From positions 627,786-691,785 of the forward strand of contig JAPPCR010000006.1 of NCBI GenBank assembly GCA_028875725.1: DNA of 64,000 nucleotides, read 5' to 3'. The position numbers and the translations under genes were made by a program. Below are positions 52,731 through 63,467 of this stretch, piece after piece. This stretch comes from Acidobacteriota bacterium (lineage in GTDB: Bacteria > Acidobacteriota > Thermoanaerobaculia > Multivoradales > Multivoraceae). Every line of letters starts with the position of its first letter. Position 1 is the first letter of the stretch. The notes beneath the pieces are model-generated. The model was not told the origin of the DNA, did no database searches, and saw nothing but the letters and a program-made list of their open reading frames with translations.

Positions 52731-54434
52731 ATGGGCCTCGGCGGCAGCTTCGGCCTTGCCGACTGGCTGATTCTTCTGGCGCTGTTCGCCGCCATCACGG
52801 TGATGGCGCGCTCGCTGTCGCGGCGCCAGAAGACCGAGCGCGACTACTTCGGCGGGGCCCGGAACCTGCCCTGGTACGCGGTTGCGGCCTCCCTGGTCGC
52901 GACCGAGATCAGCGCGGTCACCTACATCAGCCTCCCCTCCATCGTCCACCGGCCGGGGGGCGACCTGACGTACCTGCAGATCGGGTTGTTCGGCTATCTC
53001 GCCGCGCGGCTGCTGGTGGCGTGGCTTCTCGTTCCCGCCTACTACCGCTACGACGTGATGAGTCCGTACGACCTGATCGAGCGGCGGCTGGGCGCCGCGG
53101 GCGCCTCGGTGCGACGGACGGCGACCGGCATGTTCTGGCTCGGCGGCGTCCTGGCGCAGTCCGCCCGGGTCTACCTGTCCGCCGTCGTCCTGGGCGTCCT
53201 GCTCCACCGGGAACTGGGATGGCTGGAACGGACGACGGGCGTGCCGCCTCACGTGGCGGCCGTGGCGGCGGTCGTCGTCGTCGCCGTGGTCTGGACCTGG
53301 CTCGGCGGCATCGCCGCCGTGGTCTGGACCGACGTCGTCCTCTTCGTGCTGTTCGTGGCTGGCGTCGCGGTCAGCCTGGGCGTCGTGGCGTGGGAACTCG
53401 AGGCGGGCTTGGCGCCGGCGCTTGGCGCGGCATGGAGCGCGGGGAAGTTCACGCTATTCGACCTGTCGGCGTCCCTCACCGCGCCGTACACGCTCTGGGC
53501 GGCGCTGATCGGCGCCACGATCGGCGGCGTTGCCGCCTTCGGCACGGACCAGTTGATGGCGCAACGCCTCTTCTGCTGCCGCAGCGCGCGGGACGCTCAA
53601 CTGGCGGTAACCGCCAGCGGTGTCTCGGTGCTCGTCTCCCTCTCCTTCGCCTTCGTCGGGATCGGCTTGTGGGCCTACTACGAGCAGGCGCCGCTTACGG
53701 GCGTCGCAGCCGAGATCGTGGCCGAGCAGCCGGACCGGGTCTTCGCCGTCTTCGCGGTCGAGGCCGTGGCCGTTGGCCTGAAGGCGCTCGTCGTCGCCGG
53801 CGCGCTGGCGGCGGCGGTTTCCAGCCTGGACTCGATCCTCGCGGCGCTCGCGCAGACGACGTCCGCTCTCCTGCGTTCCCGCGCACGCCCGGGCAACGGC
53901 GTGCGCCTGCCGCGGCTGCTCGTGCTCGGCTGGGGTTTCGTGCTCGGACTGACCTCGCTCGCGATGGACACGGTGGCGGCACGCTACGACGCGCTGCTCG
54001 ACCTGGCGCTGGCGATGGCCGGATACACCGGAGGCGCGCTGCTTGCGGCGGTGGCGCTGGCGCTCGCTCCACTTGGCCGGGACGGGCGGGGCTTCCTCTG
54101 GTCCGGCCCGCTCTCGGCGCTCGCCGTGTTCGCCGCGGTCTGGCATCAGCCGGCGGCGGGTTGGGTCTGCCTGCTCGGCGTCATCGTGCTGCTCTGGACC
54201 TGGTGGCGCCGGGATGGGCGGGGGCGTCGCGGGGCGAGCCTTCTGCTCTTGGTCGGCGCGACGCTGGTGATGGCTCTGTGGCGCTGGGCGGAGGGGCCCG
54301 GCGGCGAGGTTCTTGCCTGGCCGTGGTACGTGCCGCTTGGCGCGGCGCTGGCCTGGCTGTGGGGGCTGGGGCTGAGTGGGCCGGCGGGGACGCCGCCGCA
54401 CCCAGTGGGGGGGACGCATGCAGGGTCTTGCTAG
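52731..54434 (+). CDS. Sodium:solute symporter (SSS family), long form
   Basis: 567-residue membrane protein, longer than the other two symporters in this window because about four extra hydrophobic helices follow the SSS core. The core motifs are GGARNLPWYAVAASLVATEI, WTWLGGIAAVVWTDVVLF and LAAAVSSLDSILAAL. The substrate is unknown; co-transcription with the SMP-30 lactonase suggests a sugar acid or lactone. Confidence 0.88.
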   Translation: MGLGGSFGLADWLILLALFAAITVMARSLSRRQKTERDYFGGARNLPWYAVAASLVATEISAVTYISLPSIVHRPGGDLTYLQIGLFGYLAARLLVAWLLVPAYYRYDVMSPYDLIERRLGAAGASVRRTATGMFWLGGVLAQSARVYLSAVVLGVLLHRELGWLERTTGVPPHVAAVAAVVVVAVVWTWLGGIAAVVWTDVVLFVLFVAGVAVSLGVVAWELEAGLAPALGAAWSAGKFTLFDLSASLTAPYTLWAALIGATIGGVAAFGTDQLMAQRLFCCRSARDAQLAVTASGVSVLVSLSFAFVGIGLWAYYEQAPLTGVAAEIVAEQPDRVFAVFAVEAVAVGLKALVVAGALAAAVSSLDSILAALAQTTSALLRSRARPGNGVRLPRLLVLGWGFVLGLTSLAMDTVAARYDALLDLALAMAGYTGGALLAAVALALAPLGRDGRGFLWSGPLSALAVFAAVWHQPAAGWVCLLGVIVLLWTWWRRDGRGRRGASLLLLVGATLVMALWRWAEGPGGEVLAWPWYVPLGAALAWLWGLGLSGPAGTPPHPVGGTHAGSC

Positions 54435-54443
54435 CGTGACGCC

Positions 54444-56123
54444 ATGAGCGATAAGGAGGGCGCTACCCGGAGGCAGGTGATGGCGGCGGCGGGCGCTCTC
54501 GGCGCTGCGGCCGTGGCGGGCTCGGCCTGCGCTCCTCCGGGCCGCGACCGGGACGCGGAGCCGGGAGCCGCGCCGACGCAGGAGGTGGGCAGCTTCGAAC
54601 TCGAAGAGGCCACCATCGCCGAACTCAGTCGTCAGATGGCGGACGGCGAGCGGACGAGCCGGGAGATCACGGAGCTTTACCTCGGCCGCATCGAGGCCCT
54701 CGACGTTCAGGGGCCGACGCTGCGCTCCGTCATCGAGACGAATCCGGACGTCCTCGAGATCGCGGAAGAACTCGATCGCGAGCGCGCCGCCGGAAACGTG
54801 CGCGGCCCGCTGCACGGCGTTCCGATCCTGCTCAAGGACAACGTCGCCACCGCCGACCGGAACACGACGACTGCCGGCTCCCTGGCGCTCGAGGGCTCGA
54901 TCCCCGGGCAGGACGCCTTCGTTGCGGCGCGGCTCCGGCGCGCCGGAGCGGTGCTGCTCGGCAAGGCCAACCTGAGCGAGTGGGCCAACTTCCGCTCCAG
55001 CCGGTCCAGTTCAGGCTGGAGCGCGCGAGGCGGGCAGTGCCGCAACCCGTACGTCCTTTCCCGCAACCCCTGCGGCTCCAGCTCCGGTTCGGGCGCCGCC
55101 GCGTCGGCGAACCTCTGCGCCGCGGCGGTGGGCACGGAGACCGACGGCTCCATCATCTGTCCGTCGTCCGCGAACGGCCTGGTCGGAATCAAGCCGACCG
55201 TCGGCCTGGTCAGCCGGAGCGGCATCATCCCGATCTCCGCGATCCAGGACACCGCTGGGCCGATGGCCCGCACGGTCGCCGACGCCGCGGCATTGCTCGG
55301 CGGCATGACGGGAGAGGACCCACAGGATCAGGCGACCGCCGGATCGCCGGTTCCCACCGACCTGACACGACACCTAAGCGAGCTTCGCTCGGCAGACCTC
55401 GGTGAGCCGCGTGCTGCCGACCTGGGCAGCCTGCGGATCGGCATCGGCCGCCAGTTCTTCGATCGCGACGGCCGGGTCGACGCGGTGATGGAGGAGGCGG
55501 TCGAGACGCTCCGGAGCCTGGGCGCCGAGATCGTCGACCCGGTCGAGATCGCCCATCGCCAGGAGGTGGGACGGCACGAGTACGAAGCGATGCTCTACGA
55601 GTTCAAGGCCGGTCTGAACGAGTACCTTGCGGGACTGGGGAACGACGCTCCGGTGAAGACGCTGGCCGACGTGATCGCCTTCAACGAGGCCAACGCGCAG
55701 CGCGAGATGCCGTACTTCGGCCAGGAGATCCTGATCGAGGCGGAAGCCAGGGGGCCGCTGACCGAAGCCGCCTACCGCACGGCTCGCGACACGGCGAATC
55801 GGCTTTCACGCGAAGAGGGTCTGGACGCGACGCTCGCCGGGCATCGACTCGACGCCATTCTGGGGCCGAGCGGCGGCCCGGCCTGGGTGACCGACCTGGT
55901 CCATGGCGACACGTTCTCGGTGGGCAGCTCCGGCGCGGCGGCTGTCGCCGGCTACCCGAACGTCACCGTCCCGGCCGGCCATGTCCACGGTCTGCCGGTG
56001 GGCGTCTCGTTCTTCGGCGCGGCCTGGAGCGAGCCGACGCTGATTCGCATCGCCTGGGCGTTCGAGCAGGCCGCCCCGCATCGCCGGCCGCCGCGGTTCC
56101 GCGTCGGCGTCGACGACGCCTGA
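54444..56123 (+). CDS. Amidase (amidase-signature family), Tat/lipoprotein signal
   Basis: 559-residue amidase-signature enzyme. The Ser-cisSer-Lys elements are PILLKDN (catalytic Lys) and NPCGSSSGSGAAASA (both Ser), with GTETDGSIICPS following. The N-terminus ATRRQVMAAAGALGAAAVAG plus a Cys looks like a twin-arginine lipoprotein signal. It hydrolyses an amide of unknown identity outside the cytoplasm. It lies 9 bp after the symporter and converges on the epoxide hydrolase gene. Confidence 0.9.
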   Translation: MSDKEGATRRQVMAAAGALGAAAVAGSACAPPGRDRDAEPGAAPTQEVGSFELEEATIAELSRQMADGERTSREITELYLGRIEALDVQGPTLRSVIETNPDVLEIAEELDRERAAGNVRGPLHGVPILLKDNVATADRNTTTAGSLALEGSIPGQDAFVAARLRRAGAVLLGKANLSEWANFRSSRSSSGWSARGGQCRNPYVLSRNPCGSSSGSGAAASANLCAAAVGTETDGSIICPSSANGLVGIKPTVGLVSRSGIIPISAIQDTAGPMARTVADAAALLGGMTGEDPQDQATAGSPVPTDLTRHLSELRSADLGEPRAADLGSLRIGIGRQFFDRDGRVDAVMEEAVETLRSLGAEIVDPVEIAHRQEVGRHEYEAMLYEFKAGLNEYLAGLGNDAPVKTLADVIAFNEANAQREMPYFGQEILIEAEARGPLTEAAYRTARDTANRLSREEGLDATLAGHRLDAILGPSGGPAWVTDLVHGDTFSVGSSGAAAVAGYPNVTVPAGHVHGLPVGVSFFGAAWSEPTLIRIAWAFEQAAPHRRPPRFRVGVDDA

Positions 56124-56138
56124 TCGCTCTCCCGCAGC

Positions 56139-57278
56139 CTACGCCCGCATCGCACGGAAGCACTTCCGCAGCTCGTCGACGAAGACGTCCGGCAGCTCGA
56201 AGGCGGCGAAGTGGCCTCCCTTTTCGAGCCGATTCCAGTAGACGAGCTGGCGGTACCGCCGCTCCGCCCAGCGCCGGGACGAGCGGAAGATCTCCTTGGG
56301 GAAGATGCTGCAGCCGACCGGGATCTCGACCGGATCGCCGCCGCCCTTGCCGAAGCTCTCCCAGTAGAGCCGTCCGGAGGAGGCGCCGCACGCCGGCAAC
56401 CAGTACATCATCACGTTGTCGAGTAACTGATCGCGCGTCAGCACGTTCTCCGGGTGGCCGTCACAGTCCATCCAGGACCAGAACTTCTCGATGATCCAGG
56501 CTGCCTGCCCGGCCGGAGAATCGACCAGGCCGTAGCCCAGGGTTTGCGGCCGGGTCGACTGCTGCTTGGAGTAGCCGGAGTCCCAGTCCTGGTAGTACTG
56601 GAGCCCGGCGAGCGCGTCCTTCTCGATGTCCGTCAGGTCGTCCATCGTGCTCCGGTCCACGCCCGACGTCGGCATGTTCAGGTGGATGCCGTGGCAGTGC
56701 TCGTGATCCTGGATCGCGATTGCCGTGCTCACCGCCGCACCCCAGTCGCCGCCCTGGGCGAAGTACCACTCGTAGCCGAGCCGCGACATGAGTTCCGCCC
56801 AGGCGTCGGCGATCTTCTCTACGCTCCAGCCTGCCTGGGTCGGTTTGTCCGAGAATCCGAACCCCGGCAGGGCGGGAACGACCAGGTGGAAGGCGTCCTC
56901 CTCGGAGCCGCCGTGAGCGGTCGGATCGAGCAGCGGCTCGAGCACTTCGAGGAACTCGACGATCGAGCCCGGCCAGCCGTGGGTCATGACCAGTGGCGCG
57001 GCGCCCCGGTGCTTCGAGCGCAGGTGGAGGAAGTGGACGCCCAGCCCGTCGATCTCGGTCCTGAACTGGTCGAGGTCGTTCAGGCGCTTCTCCAGGCGGC
57101 GCCAGTCGTAGGAGGAGGCCCAGTACTCGCAGACCTCCTTCGTGTAGGCGAGCGGGATGCCCTGGGTCCAGTCGTCGACCGTCTCGCCCTCGGGCCAGCG
57201 GGTGGCGGCGAGCCGGCGGCGAAGGTCGGTCAGTTCCTCTTCGTCGATCTCGATGCGGTAGGGCGTGATGTCGGTCAT
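56139..57278 (-). CDS. Epoxide hydrolase family protein (EHN N-terminus)
   Basis: 379-residue alpha/beta hydrolase with the epoxide-hydrolase N-terminal meander (YRIEIDEEELTDLRRRLAAT and WRRLEKRLNDLDQFRTEIDG). The oxyanion segment is THGWPGSIVEF and the nucleophile region GGDWGAAVSTAI carries Asp. It should open an epoxide to a diol; the substrate is unknown. ATG 57278. It is convergent with the amidase and 44 bp from the outer-membrane barrel gene upstream. Confidence 0.9.
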   Translation of the reverse strand: MTDITPYRIEIDEEELTDLRRRLAATRWPEGETVDDWTQGIPLAYTKEVCEYWASSYDWRRLEKRLNDLDQFRTEIDGLGVHFLHLRSKHRGAAPLVMTHGWPGSIVEFLEVLEPLLDPTAHGGSEEDAFHLVVPALPGFGFSDKPTQAGWSVEKIADAWAELMSRLGYEWYFAQGGDWGAAVSTAIAIQDHEHCHGIHLNMPTSGVDRSTMDDLTDIEKDALAGLQYYQDWDSGYSKQQSTRPQTLGYGLVDSPAGQAAWIIEKFWSWMDCDGHPENVLTRDQLLDNVMMYWLPACGASSGRLYWESFGKGGGDPVEIPVGCSIFPKEIFRSSRRWAERRYRQLVYWNRLEKGGHFAAFELPDVFVDELRKCFRAMRA

Positions 57279-57322
57279 GCGGCGGACGCTAGCACTAGCG
57301 CCGCGACGCTCCTAGCGCCGTT

Positions 57323-57931
57323 CTAGAAGCCGATGCGGGCGCCGACCGAGACGGTCTCGATGTCGCCGCCGATGGACTCGAATCGCCCGACGAGACTGAG
57401 ACGGCCAAGGAGCTGGAACTCGGCGCCGACGCCGTACACGAGGTCTTCCTCGTCCAGATCCTCGAGCGCGACGTCGAAATCGTCCAGCGCGTCCTCCAGG
57501 TCGGCGCCCCACGACACGATGCCGACCTTCGCGAAGATGGAGATGCGGCCGGTGATCGCGTACCGGGGGACGATGGCGACCGACAGGACATTGATCTGGC
57601 CACGGATCGGAATGTCGGGGCAGGCCACGCCCTCGGCGCAAGGTCGGATCGCGCCGTCGACTTCCGACAGGTCGTGAAAGCCGGCCTCCACGGCGAAGTA
57701 GTCGCTGAACCTGAAGCCGATTTCGTAGACCCGGGAGTTGCCGTCGCCGTCGAGGACCTGGTCGAACGCGTCGTCTGCTTTCACCTCGACGTCCGACCGG
57801 CCGAGGTGAAAGCCGACGTAGAACTCGCGTTCGGCGGTTGCCGGCGACGCGGTCAGTAGCAGGACGAGCGCGAGAGCGCCGGGCGCCGCCGCAGGCAGGA
57901 AACGTGGCATCGAAGAGCGGCTCTCCATCAT
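57323..57931 (-). CDS. Outer-membrane beta-barrel protein
   Basis: 202-residue porin-like protein with signal peptide (ALALVLLLTASPATA) and a series of amphipathic beta strands (EFYVGFHLGRSDVEV, YEIGFRFSDYFAVEAGFHDL, SIFAKVGIVSWG, VYGVGAEFQLLGRLSLVGRF), ending in VGARIGF, a typical C-terminal barrel residue. It resembles OMP_b-brl/OmpX-type small barrels. ATG 57931 has GGAGG 5 nt upstream. The role is unknown (structural or adhesion-like). Confidence 0.82.
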   Translation of the reverse strand: MMESRSSMPRFLPAAAPGALALVLLLTASPATAEREFYVGFHLGRSDVEVKADDAFDQVLDGDGNSRVYEIGFRFSDYFAVEAGFHDLSEVDGAIRPCAEGVACPDIPIRGQINVLSVAIVPRYAITGRISIFAKVGIVSWGADLEDALDDFDVALEDLDEEDLVYGVGAEFQLLGRLSLVGRFESIGGDIETVSVGARIGF

Positions 57932-58051
57932 CGTGGCCTCCCGGGAAGACGGCACCGGAGTCAACTCGAAGATCATACAGGAATGGCTATAGGCCTGTTG
58001 ATCGGGATCGGGCGCTCTTCCGCTGGAGGGATGAAGTAGCGTCGGCGGCCG

Positions 58052-58753
58052 ATGAGCGATCCGGTGTGCCTGATCTCCGGCGTCGGTCCCGGCACCGGGG
58101 CGGCGCTCGCCCGGCGGTTCGCCTCCGGTGGCTATCGGGTGGCGATGATGGCCCGCAACGAAGACCGGCTGTGCACTCTGGCGTCCGAGATCGAGGGTTC
58201 GCGCGCTTACGTCTGCGACGTCTCGAACTCCGAAGCCGTGAGCGCGACCGTAGCCCGGGTGCGCGGCGAGCTCGGGGCGCCGACGGTCCTCGTACACAAC
58301 GCCGTGGGCGGCGCCTTCGGCGACTTCCTGGAAGTCGAGCCCGAGCAGTTGCGCGCGAACTTCGAAGTCAACGTGATGGGGCTCCTGTACCTGGCCCGCG
58401 CGCTGGCGCCGGCGATGATCGAGGCGGGCCGCGGAGCGATCATGGTCACCGGGAACACGTCCGCTCGCCGCGGCATGCCGCGCTTCGCCGGCTTCGCGCC
58501 GACCAAGGCGGGACAGCGCATCCTTGCGGAGTCGATGGCGCGGAGCCTGGGGCCCCAGGGCGTTCACGTCGCGTACTTCGTGATCGACGCGGTGATCGAT
58601 CTGGAGTGGACGCGGCGTCGGATGCCCGATCGGCCGGACGACTTCTTCATCAGGCCGGAAGCGATCGCGGAGAACGTCTGGTACGTGGCCCACCAGGATC
58701 CGTCGGCGTGGAGTTTCGAGGTCGAGCTCAGGCCCTACGGAGAGCGCTGGTAG
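58052..58753 (+). CDS. Short-chain dehydrogenase/reductase (SDR), Phe in place of catalytic Tyr
   Basis: 233-residue Rossmann-fold SDR with cofactor loop SGVGPGTGAALARRF and NAG-like segment HNAVGGAF. The position of the catalytic Tyr in Y-x-x-x-K is Phe148 (GFAPTKAG), with Lys152 kept. Some SDR relatives carry Phe there, so it may be a low-activity, binding-type or differently catalysing member. It is monocistronic, with a 120-bp gap from the barrel gene that shows nothing else. Confidence 0.85.
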   Translation: MSDPVCLISGVGPGTGAALARRFASGGYRVAMMARNEDRLCTLASEIEGSRAYVCDVSNSEAVSATVARVRGELGAPTVLVHNAVGGAFGDFLEVEPEQLRANFEVNVMGLLYLARALAPAMIEAGRGAIMVTGNTSARRGMPRFAGFAPTKAGQRILAESMARSLGPQGVHVAYFVIDAVIDLEWTRRRMPDRPDDFFIRPEAIAENVWYVAHQDPSAWSFEVELRPYGERW

Positions 58754-58813
58754 CGGGCGGTCCGGTCGGATCGCCGTGGTAACTTGGATCGGCACACCCC
58801 CGGCGGAGTACAG

Positions 58814-59749
58814 ATGACACGTCCCCTCCTTGCTCTTCTGAGCGCACTCCTGGTCGTCCTCGGCGCCGCGGCCTGCGGCGGCGAGAGCACGGCGCCGGCG
58901 CCGGACGAGGTTCCGGAAGCTGATGCCGCGGTCTCCGCGGAGGGCGAGGACGACGGTTGGGGACTCCGGAACGACCCCGTGGCGCAGCGGGTCGAGCCGT
59001 TCCAGATCTTTGACAACCTCTACTACGTAGGCATCGACTGGGTGTCGTCCTATCTCCTGGTGACGACGGACGGCCTGATCCTGATCGGCTCGTTGTACGG
59101 CGACTTCATCGACAACCCGATCGACGGCATCCGCGCCGTCGGATTCGAGCCTTCCGATCTGAAGTACGTCCTGGTGACTCACGGCCACTTCGACCATGTT
59201 GGCGGGGCGGCGAGGTTTCAGGAGGCCTACGGCGCACGGGTCGGCATGACCGAGGCCGACTGGGAGCTGGCTGAACAGCCGCCCGGCGACCCGCGCTACG
59301 AGATCGACGTTCCGGTGCGCGACATGGTGATCGCGGATGGCGACACGTTGCAGTTGGGCGACACGGAGATCCGCTTCTACGTCACCCCCGGCCATACCGA
59401 AGGCGTCCTCTCGATGGAGTTCCCGGTGCGGGACGGAGGAGAGGAGCACCGCGCGTTCGTCTTCGGCGGCGTAGGTCTCAACTTCGAGGGAGTCCATCGG
59501 ACGAACCTCTACCTGGACAGCGTGGCCCGGATCCGGAGACTCGCCGAGGAGGGCAATCCGATCGAGGTCAACATCACGAACCACGCCGAGATGGGGCGGA
59601 TCTTCGAGCGCGCGGAGCAGTTGGCGTCACGGGAGGCCTCGGATCCCCACCCCTTCGTTGATCCGCAGGGCTTTCTCGACTGGCTGGCGGAGTTGCAGCG
59701 CAACGCCGAGCACAAGCTGGTCGTCGAACGCGAGTTGGCCGGCGAGTAG
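58814..59749 (+). CDS. MBL-fold metallo-hydrolase lipoprotein (subclass B3-like)
   Basis: 311-residue zinc hydrolase. Lipobox LGAAAC at Cys21; metal motif HGHFDHVGG near residue 125, TPGHTEGVL, and a final NITNHAEMG in which His may ligate. This is like B3 metallo-beta-lactamases and related hydrolases; whether it cleaves beta-lactams is not shown. ATG 58814 starts the signal. The next gene begins directly after its stop. Confidence 0.85.
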   Translation: MTRPLLALLSALLVVLGAAACGGESTAPAPDEVPEADAAVSAEGEDDGWGLRNDPVAQRVEPFQIFDNLYYVGIDWVSSYLLVTTDGLILIGSLYGDFIDNPIDGIRAVGFEPSDLKYVLVTHGHFDHVGGAARFQEAYGARVGMTEADWELAEQPPGDPRYEIDVPVRDMVIADGDTLQLGDTEIRFYVTPGHTEGVLSMEFPVRDGGEEHRAFVFGGVGLNFEGVHRTNLYLDSVARIRRLAEEGNPIEVNITNHAEMGRIFERAEQLASREASDPHPFVDPQGFLDWLAELQRNAEHKLVVERELAGE

Positions 59750-60379
59750 GTGAAGAGCTTCGAGTTGATGCCGCGTTTCCAGAACGCGGTGGCGGGGTTC
59801 GATCTGTTCCACCGGGAGGACCCGGCGACGGCGACGGTGGACGGCGAAGAGGTGCCCAGGGAGCTGGCCTACTCGCGCCGGATGGCGGCCTGGGTCGAGC
59901 GGCTCGATCCGGAGGCCGGCGAGCTTCTGCTGCTCGCGGCCCACTGCCAGCACCTGCGCCGCTTCAGCCTGCCGCGGACGGACTATCCCGAAGGACGCAA
60001 GGGCTACCTCGCCTGGCGGCGCGCGGCCGCGCTGGAACACGCCCGTCTGGCGGGCGCCGTGCTACGCGATGCCGGCTACCGGCGGGAGAAGATCGAGCGG
60101 GTCCAGAACCTGGTGCTCAAGCGGGCGGGGCGGAGCGCGCCGGAGGCAGCGCAGACCCTGGAGGACGCGGCCTGCCTGGTGTTCCTGGAGCACGATCTGG
60201 AGGCGCTGGCCGGCCGTTTGGGACCGGACAAGACGGCGGAAGTGCTCGCCAGGACCTGGCCCAAGATGTCGGTCGCCGGCCGCGACGCCGCGGCGGCCCT
60301 GGAACTGAAGCCGGAACTGCGGGCGCTCGTCGAGCGCGCACTGCATGCGCCGGCGTCCCCGCCGGCATCCGGAGCGTAG
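59750..60379 (+). CDS. DUF4202 family protein
   Basis: 209-residue protein of the DUF4202 family (LLLLAAHCQHLRRFSLPRTD, GYLAWRRAAALEHARLAGAV, CLVFLEHDLEALAGRLGPDK). Its biochemical role is not established; in my knowledge it is frequently found near nitrite/sulfite reductase genes, as here. GTG 59750 follows the MBL gene without a gap, and it is convergent with the nitrite/sulfite reductase operon. Confidence 0.85.
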   Translation: MKSFELMPRFQNAVAGFDLFHREDPATATVDGEEVPRELAYSRRMAAWVERLDPEAGELLLLAAHCQHLRRFSLPRTDYPEGRKGYLAWRRAAALEHARLAGAVLRDAGYRREKIERVQNLVLKRAGRSAPEAAQTLEDAACLVFLEHDLEALAGRLGPDKTAEVLARTWPKMSVAGRDAAAALELKPELRALVERALHAPASPPASGA

Positions 60380-60405
60380 CGCCGGCCTCTTGACCTCTGC
60401 CGTTC

Positions 60406-60992
60406 CTAGGCAGTCCTGAGGGTCAGCCGCTCTCGGGGCTCCCCGATCCGCTTCACCTCGACCGGTGCATCGCCATCGCGGATGCCGGCTTCGGCCAGCG
60501 CCCGCCGGAAGGCGCCGGAGAGCGTCACGGCCGTCTCCTCGTCGGAAGGAACCAGCCGGTCGTTGACCCGCAACTCGAGCCTGTGGCGGTCGAAGGCGAC
60601 CCGGCCGTCGAGCTGAGGCTCGGCCTCGATCAGGTCGCAGGCGCGGAAGGCGCAGTCGAGCAACGACCGAAGCCGGTGGTCGAGGCTGCCGATACTCTCG
60701 AGCTCCGCTCCGGATTCGTGGCGTCGGCTGTAGAGCAGGCCCGGCTCGCCCCGGCTCAGATCGTACGCGTAGATCGCGTCGTGGCCCACGAGCAGCACGC
60801 CCGGTCCCTCGTGGACGTGGCTGTAGTCGGCGACGTCGATCAGGAGTTCGGGCAGAACCCGCTCCGTGATCCAGCGGTGAAAGACCGGGATGAACTCCTC
60901 CGGCTCCGCCGGCGACGTGCCCCTGGCGAGAACCTTCAGGTCCAGCTTGACCAGATGGTCCAGGGTGTGGCCCTGCGCGCCTTCCATGTCCA

Positions 60993-60996
<4 letters not shown>
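60406..60996 (-). CDS. Conserved hypothetical protein of nitrite/sulfite reductase operon
   Basis: 196-residue protein without a known function. The central part EFIPVFHRWITERVLPELLID and VADYSHVHEGPGVLLVGHDA is a pattern I have seen beside siroheme reductases. There is no signal or membrane segment. The start is TTG 60996 (overlapping the reductase stop as TTGA) or the following ATG 60993. Co-translation with the reductase suggests an accessory role. Confidence 0.75.
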
Positions 60997-63290
<2,294 letters not shown>

Positions 63291-63367
63291 GGAATCGGTT
63301 CTCGCTTGCTCTTTCAGGAGTCGGCCGTCAGCTCCAGGGCGCCCTGTGGGCGAGGCCGGCGTTATTC

Positions 63368-63425
63368 GTGACCATAATGGTCACATTGGTCATCATTCTA
63401 CGTGCATCCGCGCGGTTCGTTGCAA
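63368..63425 (-). promoter_or_regulatory. Promoter and palindromic operator of nitrite/sulfite reductase operon
   Basis: On the minus strand a possible -35 (TTGCAA, 63420-63425) and -10 (TAGAAT, 63395-63400) are 19 bp apart. Just downstream, 63368-63384 is a perfect 17-bp palindrome (GTGACCATAATGGTCAC on the plus strand), with another GGTCA half-site near 63389. An operator at the start site fits repression by a dimeric regulator; which one is unknown. Confidence 0.55.
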
Positions 63426-63467
63426 CCGCGCTGGACGGGTGGAGGCGACGCCGGTGCGCCCGGCGGG

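Noticed and set aside
57323-59584. Very long minus-strand frame of about 750 codons
   Set aside because: Only the last about 200 residues (barrel protein) are real; the upstream part is antisense to the SDR and MBL genes.
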